This document shows positions 56,890 through 64,000 of a stretch of 64,000 bases of DNA, piece after piece. The stretch is from NCBI GenBank assembly GCA_002189035.1, contig NEEC01000014.1, forward strand, positions 1,366,501-1,430,500, in the 5' to 3' direction. The stretch is from Utricularia gibba (taxonomy: Eukaryota; Streptophyta; Magnoliopsida; Lamiales; Lentibulariaceae). Every line of letters starts with the position of its first letter. The stretch's first letter is position 1. Below the pieces are notes generated by a model, which saw only the letters and a list, made by a program, of their open reading frames with translations, made no database searches and was not told where the DNA came from. A program made the translations under genes and the position numbers.

Positions 56890-58382
56890 ATGTCTGTAAG
56901 TGACGTATTTTCTGTTTTCTTCTTGCTGATGTAGCGATCTCCTTGGGTCGTCATGATTTATTGGTTTTTGAACCCTTCGAATAGCTTGATTTTGGGGAAA
57001 TTGAACTTGAAGTTTTTTCTTTAGATCTTCGAGTATAATGGGAGTGCAATGGTGGCGATGGTGGGAAAGAATTGCTTCGCAATAGCAAGCGACCGGCGGC
57101 TGGGTGTGCAGCTGCAGACCATTGCTACTGACTTTCAGAAGATTTACAGAATCCACGATAAGCTCTTTATCGGTCTTTCGGGCCTTGCTACTGATGCGCA
57201 GACCCTGTAATTCGAATCTGCTTATTTAATTTACATTTTTTGTGCATTTTCTTGCTATTGGATGTTTAAATGTTATGCCTTTTCGGTGTCACTGTGTATG
57301 TCTTATCTGAATGCCCCACAATTTTGGGTTGAATCTTGTTGGCAGTTGAACTTTCTAAAACCATATGCGAAGTTATGCTTTTTCCATGTGCGTTCTTCGT
57401 TATTATGCTTTGTTTGGAGATTCAGAGTAATGCATATGTCTCTATATTGTCTAATTCATTTGAACTTGATGTTTATTTAGTTATCAGAGACTTGTGTTCC
57501 GACACAAACTATATGAGCTGAGGGAAGAGAGGGATATGAAACCTGAAACTTTCGCAAGCCTTGTGTCTGCACTTCTTTATGAGAAAAGGTGCGTGAGAGT
57601 TTTTGCAAAATGCATAAAATTTCTGAAATGATATTGTGCTATCGCTTGAGCAATAAATATATGCTTGTTCTGTTTCGTTTTCGGGTGTTCAGATTTGGTC
57701 CATACTTTTGCCAACCCGTCATCGCTGGATTGGGTGATGATGACAAGCCCTTCATTTGCACTATGGACTCGATTGGGGCCAAGTAAGCGAGCAATGATTT
57801 GTGAGTATTTGTCATGGTTTCTTCTCCTTAGCATTTTAGGTTTTGATTTTTTATTGCAGAGAACTTGCCAAAGATTTTGTTGTTGCTGGAACAGCATCTG
57901 AATCCCTGTACGGTGCCTGTGAATCAATGTTCAAGCCTGATATGGTTAGTAGTTTTGCTCGGCACTGTATGTGTATAGAATGACAATGATACATGAGCCC
58001 ATGTTGTCCCTTACCTACTGAGTTTAGTTTTATTCGACTCCAAAGATAAAAAAAAAAAAACATCATCAGTGTCTCACTCGTTGTGATATACTTTCCCATC
58101 CCGTTTCCCTCAACAAGTAACTTGTCATTCTTGATGATCCAGGAACCAGAGGAATTGTTCGAAACCATCTCGCAGGCCCTCCTATCTTCAGTCGACCGTG
58201 ATTGCTTGAGTGGCTGGGGAGGACATGTCTATCTCGTGTAAGTGGAACTCCCCTTTTCACTTCTTGTACCCATTCTAAAAGATTCATGAACTTCATTGCC
58301 ATTCATCTCTGTTTGTTGATGTGGCTCTTACAGCACGGCTACAGAAGTCACTGAGAGAGTCCTTAAAGGAAGGATGGACTGA
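56890..58382 (+). CDS. PBC1: 20S proteasome subunit beta type-3 (PBC)
   Basis: Non-catalytic beta-3 subunit of the 20S proteasome core. Seven exons, the first only six bases (56890-56895, ATG TCT), then 57025-57206, 57481-57588, 57693-57782, 57860-57944, 58143-58237 and 58334-58382, give 204 residues, the usual length. Signatures: [114 protein letters not shown] and [20 protein letters not shown]. The subunit lacks the N-terminal Thr nucleophile, as expected for beta-3. All splice phases agree. The tiny first exon is easily missed by gene finders. Confidence 0.95.
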
Positions 58383-59272
58383 TTGGTTTTTCACTTAGAA
58401 AGTTCAGGTCATCTTCCAGCATTGTTTACTTGTGAACAACTTTATGGTACTCATGGATTCACATCCTACCTGTGATCGCTTTTATGCTATGTTTTCCTTC
58501 TGGAGCATGGATTCTCTTTCCCTGTGGTTTGACAACCCTAACACTGTTTAGTTTTTCTGTTAACGGAACCAAGTCAGAAAACAGGGCAGATGCGGCCATG
58601 TCCATGGACCTCTGCCAAGGTATGTTCAGAACTGGAAGTTTGGCAACACCACGCACAATTCACGTCATTCATTCATCACAAAAAAGAAAAATGTTTTTTA
58701 AAATAATGTATAATAAATATAATTAAAAAAATAAAAAAAAATAGACTGAGGATGACGTGTTTTAGGGTTACCAAAAGTAGGCGTTTACGGATGCGTGTCG
58801 CCGTCGGGCATTCAATCCTACGTGTGAACTAGCGTTTGACTTCAGTAGGGCGATGGAAGGAAACTCGTGTCGGGTCGGGTCATTGACCTGATGCTTGGTC
58901 TTCGGAGCAGTTGGTGCGGAGTGAGAGAGATGTTGTCTCTGTTCTCCCGGCTGGTTCCGGTCAGGTGTTGGGACATCTGTCCTTCCCCCGGCGTTTTTGC
59001 CGACGCGTATTTCAGCGTCAGGCTTGCTGGCGTGCAATTTTCCACCGGGAAAAAGGAAGGAAGTTTTCTTTTTTTCCACTCGGTGTTACGTCAAGATTCA
59101 GTCAACTGCTACTGCCATTTTCTCCTCAATTTCCCATGGGCATTATTATATCCCTTTCCTTGCTGCGGATGCTCCAGGGCCACCTTTCCTTTCTTCTTCT
59201 CGACTAGAAGGACCTGGACTCGGGACTCGGGAATCGCATCTTCTGTGCTTGGTTGGGTGAAACAGGGGCAAG
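58383..59272. other. Spacer: PBC 3' UTR and RLCK upstream region
   Basis: PBC 3' UTR, an A-rich patch near 58680-58745, then GC-richer sequence that should contain the promoter and 5' UTR of the kinase gene. ORFs on both strands look like chance readings. Confidence 0.45.
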
Positions 59273-61133
59273 ATGATGTGTTTCAACTTGTTCAAGAACA
59301 GGTCCGAGTCAGCTCCTGATTTGGGTGAAGGACGTGAACATGCATACGCTAACTCTAGGAAAACTCGTGCCTCCAAATCTGCTGGTTCTCTGGGTCGCAT
59401 TAGGGGGGGCGGGAAGAAATTGAGGGTTTTTTCTCTGTCGGAGCTCGCTGAAGCCACCTCCCATTTCAGCCGTTCGGTTGTGATCGGAAGGGGGGGTTTC
59501 GGGGATGTGTATAAAGGGGAATTTAAACCTGTGATCGGCCGTGCAGCTCCCCAAATGGTCGCGATCAAGAAGCTTAATTCGAGGGGATTTCAGGTACCCA
59601 CACCAATTCCTCTCTATGAGTTTAAATTGACTCGTGCAACTGTATTGGATTCTGAGTTCTGGTGTGGTTTCCTTCATCTGATGTCTTGAAACTCTTTCCA
59701 TGCTTTGAGCAACCAAGATGCAGTTGAGATATCAATATGTTGAGAACGTATGTGATCCAGTAGACTGACTGATGTTGTATTTTCTCAGGGGCATAAGCAG
59801 TGGGTTACAGAAGTTCGGTTTCTAGGAGTCCTTGATCATCCAAACCTTGTAAACCTCTTAGGATATTGTGCAGTGAATGGGGAACGAGGAATTCACAGGC
59901 TTTTGGTTTATGAGTATATGCCTAACAGGAGCTTGGAAGATCATCTCTTTAACCGCTCTGCCCCTGTTGTTAGTTGGATAACCAGACTCAAAATAATGCT
60001 TGGAGCAGCTCAAGGAATGGCCTATCTGCACGAAGGGCTCCAAACCCCAGTAATCATTTTGTTGCATATCGAAATTTTTCTATTTCCCTAGTTGATGTGG
60101 ATGGATTGTGATATGGTATATAGTATTTAAGGTAGTTGTACCACAGTTGGTGACATGATATTGAGCTTCTTCCCCCACAGATTTGATAGTATATCTGATT
60201 TGCAGAAGGCTTATAAGATCTTCATTTCTGAGTTTGAGATGGTGCAATCTGTGTGATTTCTCATCAGGTGATACATAGAGACTTCAAATCCTCTAATGTG
60301 CTACTGGACAAGGATTTCAATGCCAAGCTCTCTGACTTTGGGCTGGCAAGGGAGGGACCAACCGGTGATCAGACTCATGTCTCCACCGTGGTAAGTCAAG
60401 TATCTTCAGCTCCATATACTTAAACGGCATGTTAAAGCTTTCTCCAATAAAACGCTGCTTTGAAATATCCTTCCTATGGTTTCCATCTTCTTGCAGCATC
60501 AAGTTTTAGCTGTAGCCTAAGCTGTTTCTAGACATCTCAGTGTCCTGATAGTTTCTCAATATGAATCCATAAAAGATCACTTGATTCTTGAACTGCTTTT
60601 GGTTACTGCAGCCTGTTGGGACACATGGCTATGCTGCCCCAGAATATGCAGAAACGGGGCGTTTGACTGCCAAGAGCGATGTATATAGCTTCGGAGTTGT
60701 TTTGTATGAGATACTTACCGGAAGGCGTACACTGGAGAGAGACCTCCCATCACCAGAACAGAAGCTAATAGAATGGGTGAGGGAGTCCCCTCATGATACA
60801 AACCGGTTCATATGGATCATGGATCCACGCCTACAAAATGCATTCGACATACGAGCTGCAAGAAGAATTGCACAATTGGCAGACAAGTGCTTGAGCAAGA
60901 ATCCCAAAGACAGACCCGCCATGAGTGAAGTGGTAGAAATATTACAGCAAGCTTTGGAAGAATCAATGTTGAACCCCAGTTCTGTTCCAAGCAAATCACC
61001 CCACAGAAAGAATAGACCTGCTGCTGTTATTCCAGGAGGAAGGATACCCATCCTGCACAGGCAAGTGCACCTTCAGCCACATACACACTGCACAGCGCAC
61101 TCCTCCACAAAAACATCCCAAGGGATTTACTGA
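59273..61133 (+). CDS. Receptor-like cytoplasmic kinase, subfamily VII (PBL/PCRK type)
   Basis: Ser/Thr kinase of RLCK-VII, which relays signals from cell-surface immune and developmental receptors at the plasma membrane. Four exons, 59273-59593, 59789-60049, 60268-60390 and 60612-61133, give about 408 residues. The N-terminus ([16 protein letters not shown]) resembles the MKCF start of the PBL19/PCRK group. Kinase motifs: [12 protein letters not shown] (Gly loop), [20 protein letters not shown] (Lys), [31 protein letters not shown] (HRD), [12 protein letters not shown] (DFG), [40 protein letters not shown] and the [19 protein letters not shown] end. All catalytic residues are present, so it should be an active RD kinase. 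A basic Ser/Pro tail follows. Two adjacent Mets at 59273 and 59276 could serve as start. Confidence 0.92.
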
Positions 61134-61563
61134 GCTCTTTTGCTTCCTTCATGTTGGTACATTCTAGCTTTGGCATCTGAGGTTCCTGAGCTTCTTCTGA
61201 TTTGAATTCTTGTGGTTAATGACAGGCTTGAAGTGGAGTGATGGAGCTTCCAGATGCACATAACATAGGAAGTTAGGGACAGAATGGAAGCTTGCATGTT
61301 CCACATGTATGTTCTCTTCTGTTCATGTTTTTTTGTTTTTTTGTTTTTTTTCTGTTCAATCTCCATGTACACACTTCACATTTCGTGAATATTCTATCAA
61401 AATAAAGAGATGTACCAATTTCAAATGCGAAGTCTTCAAAACAAGGATCATCATATACAATGGCTAACGTGCAGGAATACCATACCAGAACACATTATTT
61501 CTGCACCTGAAACAATGTGAAGCTCTCATGCCTTGAGATCTTATTCACCAAGTGCAGCATAAA
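61134..61563. other. Convergent 3' UTRs (RLCK and SGPP)
   Basis: Two genes end facing each other. AAAATAAAG near 61399 may act as the kinase poly-A signal. A T-rich run with TTTTTTG repeats lies near 61328-61350. Confidence 0.5.
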
Positions 61564-63074
61564 TTACTCAGCACTTCTAACCAAAGCACCCACTTTTTCA
61601 AGATGATCCAACACACTGCAGAGCTTGGGGCATTCATAGTCTTTGATGAGAAAAGCAGGTCTTGCCTTCATCAGCAAGTCCGCCGGGTTTCGAGTGGTCA
61701 AGCCGAGGGTCGGCATTCCGGCGGCAACCCCGGCTTGTATGCCGGAAACAGAATCCTGAACATATAAAAGCATCATGAAATCCATGTGTTCAGAAGCAAA
61801 AGCAGGCTATGAACAATGTGTTCTGAGAAGAAGACTAGCCTCAAACACAAAGGCATGCTCCTTGGACACTTTGAGTAGCTCAAGCGCCTTCAAATAAGGA
61901 TCTGGGAATGGCTTCGCATGCTCGCACTCACTTCCGATGATCACAACAGGAAAGAAATCAGATAGGCCAAGTTTTGATATCATCAACTCGGCATTGAGAC
62001 GAGGGGCGTTCGTTACAGCAGCCCGTTTCAGGCCATGATCATCGATCCATTTCGTTAGCTTTTGCAACCCCTTGATGGGTTCCAACTTGTCCTCAGCAAT
62101 CCTGAAGGGAAACTAGGAACTGTATAGAGTTTCTGATGGTTTGGGAACAGGGTAAAGGGAGAAAGATGATCAAACCTCCTAAACATCGCCTCCTTGTCGT
62201 CAAGAAATTTGACACCACGTTCATGATCATCGGGAAAAAGGAAAGATGCAACATCGTCATTGTGCTTTCCGGCGATGTTTTCGACATAGAACTCCTCTGA
62301 GATTGGAACGCCACCATTATACCCAATCTGTTACAGAAAAACATGAGACCCAAATACCAGAATGAAATCAAATCATGGGTAGCATTCATCATATTCGGAG
62401 ATGAAGCTGAAAGGGAACTTGACGTGCACTTGAATGCACAAACGACAAACGCAATGAAAAAGAAGTGTAAGCGAATGCAGGAATGTAACCCACTTCTTGG
62501 AGCATTTCCTGAAATGCGTAGAAGTGAAAGGGATCTGAATCACATAGTGTTCCATCAACATCAAAGAGTATTGCTTCAAGTGGGGCGAGTTGAAGAAGAG
62601 TACGAGCTCTGGAGAACAAACAAGTGGACATGAATTCATCATCACGAAGAACAACAAGAATCAAGTTTGCACGCATGCGAGTGCTCTGTTGGATTCATAG
62701 TTGAGGTTTTCATTGTATATCAGATACATCAGTCGCCTATTCGCCACAACTTGAAGAGCATAACAGACTTATTACCATTACAAGATTCACCATCTGGCTC
62801 CTGGAAACAAAGAGCATATTCTATAACAAGCATTTCTTTTCGATCGAGATTTTCCAGAATTTTGCAAAGATGTCCTTGGAATCGAAAACATGTTCTAGTT
62901 TCAATGATCCAACGTTTTCTTTGTCCGAAAACCCAACAAACCAAAACCAGTCGTCCGAGATAGCGCCAGTAAGCACAGCCAAGATCATGAAGAAGAAGCG
63001 AAAACAGAATGGGCGCAAATCGAACGGAAAACATACCCATCAAAAGAAGGCGATGAATCTTCGACGGGAGCCAT
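61564..63074 (-). CDS. SGPP: HAD-family sugar phosphatase (SGPP type)
   Basis: Cytosolic haloacid-dehalogenase-like phosphatase similar to Arabidopsis SGPP (At2g38740), which acts on several sugar phosphates. Five exons, 63074-63037, 62608-62495, 62327-62178, 62101-61840 and 61755-61564, give 251 residues with consistent phases. Motif I is LFDVDGTLCDSDPFHFYAFQ, with the nucleophile Asp and acid Asp. The cap region has ENIAGKHND. Motif II is AAVTNAPRLNAELMISKLGL, motif III lies in SECEHAKPFPDPYLKALELL, and motif IV is VFEDSVSGIQAGVAAGMPTL. The short first exon was chosen because it gives the right phase (GG|A) and a Met-Ala start; an alternative Met at 62631 would read through intron sequence. 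Intron 4 begins with GC, not GT. Confidence 0.9.
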
Positions 63075-63692
63075 GAATTCTCAGAGGCCGTCTCTCTCAG
63101 CGTGCTCTCGCTCCTACGAACTTCACAATAAATAGGAGCTGTTTCTACGCAGGGTTAACGCCTACTCTCTCCACCAACAAAAAAAAAGAAAAACAAGAAA
63201 AAAACCAAAGCATATTCGCCTCGATTCCACCCGGAACAAAAGTTCTGCGAATCTCATGCCAAATCCTTGCACAATAAGACAAGAAATATCCCATGTCATG
63301 AACATGACATGCAGACCATTTGTCAACCGAGCTCGCACTAAAGCAGCAACCTTTAAGACAAGGCGTTCGTCACAGTAATTGTTATGTGGAAGGGAAGAAA
63401 AGATCTCAACTTTTGATTCTGCAGACGAAGCTTTTTCTATCTGAAGGCTAGAAAATCTACAACAAGAACAGTAATAACCATTTCAATTAAGAACAAACGA
63501 ATGACGAAGCCACTCAGCCTTTACAAAATTTCAGAGATTCTGCATTCCCTCCTCGCCTCTTCTGCCTACTACAACCGAACTTGTTTACACAAGAAAGAAA
63601 CTACAAAAATTTTCTACTGCACCCGGCACCACATATCGAAGCTGCCGGCCGGATATGGTGGTTCCAGATAAATATCATGGTGCATAAGGTTT
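63075..63692. other. SGPP promoter and PP2C 3' UTR
   Basis: Lies between two minus-strand genes. An A-rich tract is near 63178-63206. No coding signal. Confidence 0.45.
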
Positions 63693-64000
63693 TCAAACAT
63701 ACTTGCCAGATGATTTCCAGATCCTGCCTTCGAGAGATACCACCATGACTGTAACATCATCGTGGTACTTGCGTCGATCGCCTTGAGGAATGTCTAGAAG
63801 ATCATGAAAGTCCATTCCTGCCACAGGAAGAAGTGGACAGGTAAAAAAGACTAATTCCAACTTGAATAGAATACATGGAAAGCATGTTCCTCATTTTGAT
63901 CACATATGAGCAGACCGGAGTCACATTACCGGCTTTTCTTGCAGCACGAGACAGTAGCTCCTCTATCAGACTCTGAGCAGGGTCTCCATCAGGGTACTTC
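63693..64000 (-). CDS. Protein phosphatase 2C, clade D type (3' end only; continues past right edge)
   Basis: Last two exons of a PP2C gene, 64000-63930 and 63817-63693, on the minus strand. Together they read [40 protein letters not shown] and [20 protein letters not shown], ending SGKYV and stop. This is the conserved C-terminus of the plant clade D PP2Cs, which act at the plasma membrane on H+-ATPases and in growth control. The metal-binding Asp of the YHDDV motif is present. The catalytic N-terminal domain lies outside the window, so the exact member cannot be named. Confidence 0.85.

Overview
The window is nuclear DNA of a flowering plant, most likely a eudicot. Genes have short AT-rich introns with GT/AG borders, are densely packed (about 24 protein-coding genes in 64 kb) and are separated by AT-rich spacers. 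Nearly every protein matches a plant family: plant-type XRCC1, IQD, class B heat shock factor, RLCK-VII kinase, DUF863, DUF1442, PGSIP, BASS. The species cannot be fixed from the sequence; a Lamiales-like asterid is a guess. No bacterial operons, CRISPR arrays, intact transposons or rRNA/tRNA genes were recognised.

Layout. 0-9 kb: 5' part of XRCC1 (-), a GT4 membrane glycosyltransferase (-), a small secreted cysteine-rich peptide (-) and NUP50 (-). 9-18.5 kb: a trihelix factor (+), S-formylglutathione hydrolase (+), a DUF89 damage-control phosphatase (-), mitochondrial cysteine desulfurase NFS1 (+) and a class B2 heat shock factor (+). 19-30 kb: an IQD calmodulin-binding protein (-) and the 29-exon importin transportin-1 (+), with a plastid-derived fragment in one intron. 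30-38 kb: a molybdenum-cofactor-sulfurase-like PLP protein (+), a decayed NRS/ER (UER1) pseudogene (-), a VTT/SNARE-associated Golgi protein (-) and the plastid transporter BASS6 (+). 39-50 kb: a DUF863 protein (+), IRK-interacting protein (-), a DUF1442 protein (-) and a prolyl-oligopeptidase-like protein (-). 50-64 kb: RPL3 (+), a PGSIP7/8-type GT8 (+), proteasome beta-3 (+), an RLCK-VII kinase (+), a HAD sugar phosphatase (-) and the 3' end of a clade D PP2C (-).

These are mostly housekeeping genes and do not form a pathway. Small blocks look colinear with Arabidopsis (NUP50a beside the GT4 gene; BASS6 beside the VTT gene).

The most important structural observation concerns sequence quality. 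Six otherwise well-conserved genes (XRCC1, GT4, NFS1, TRN1, the PLP gene, BASS6) each contain one single-base frameshift. In every case one extra base in a short G/C run restores both family similarity and exon phase. This pattern points to homopolymer undercalling in the assembly, not to six pseudogenes. Biological points worth follow-up are the plastid insert in TRN1, the UER1 pseudogene, the oligopeptidase that seems to have lost its catalytic Asp and His, the 12-cysteine peptide, and two candidate GC-AG introns. I did not find evidence for a wholly new multi-gene system.
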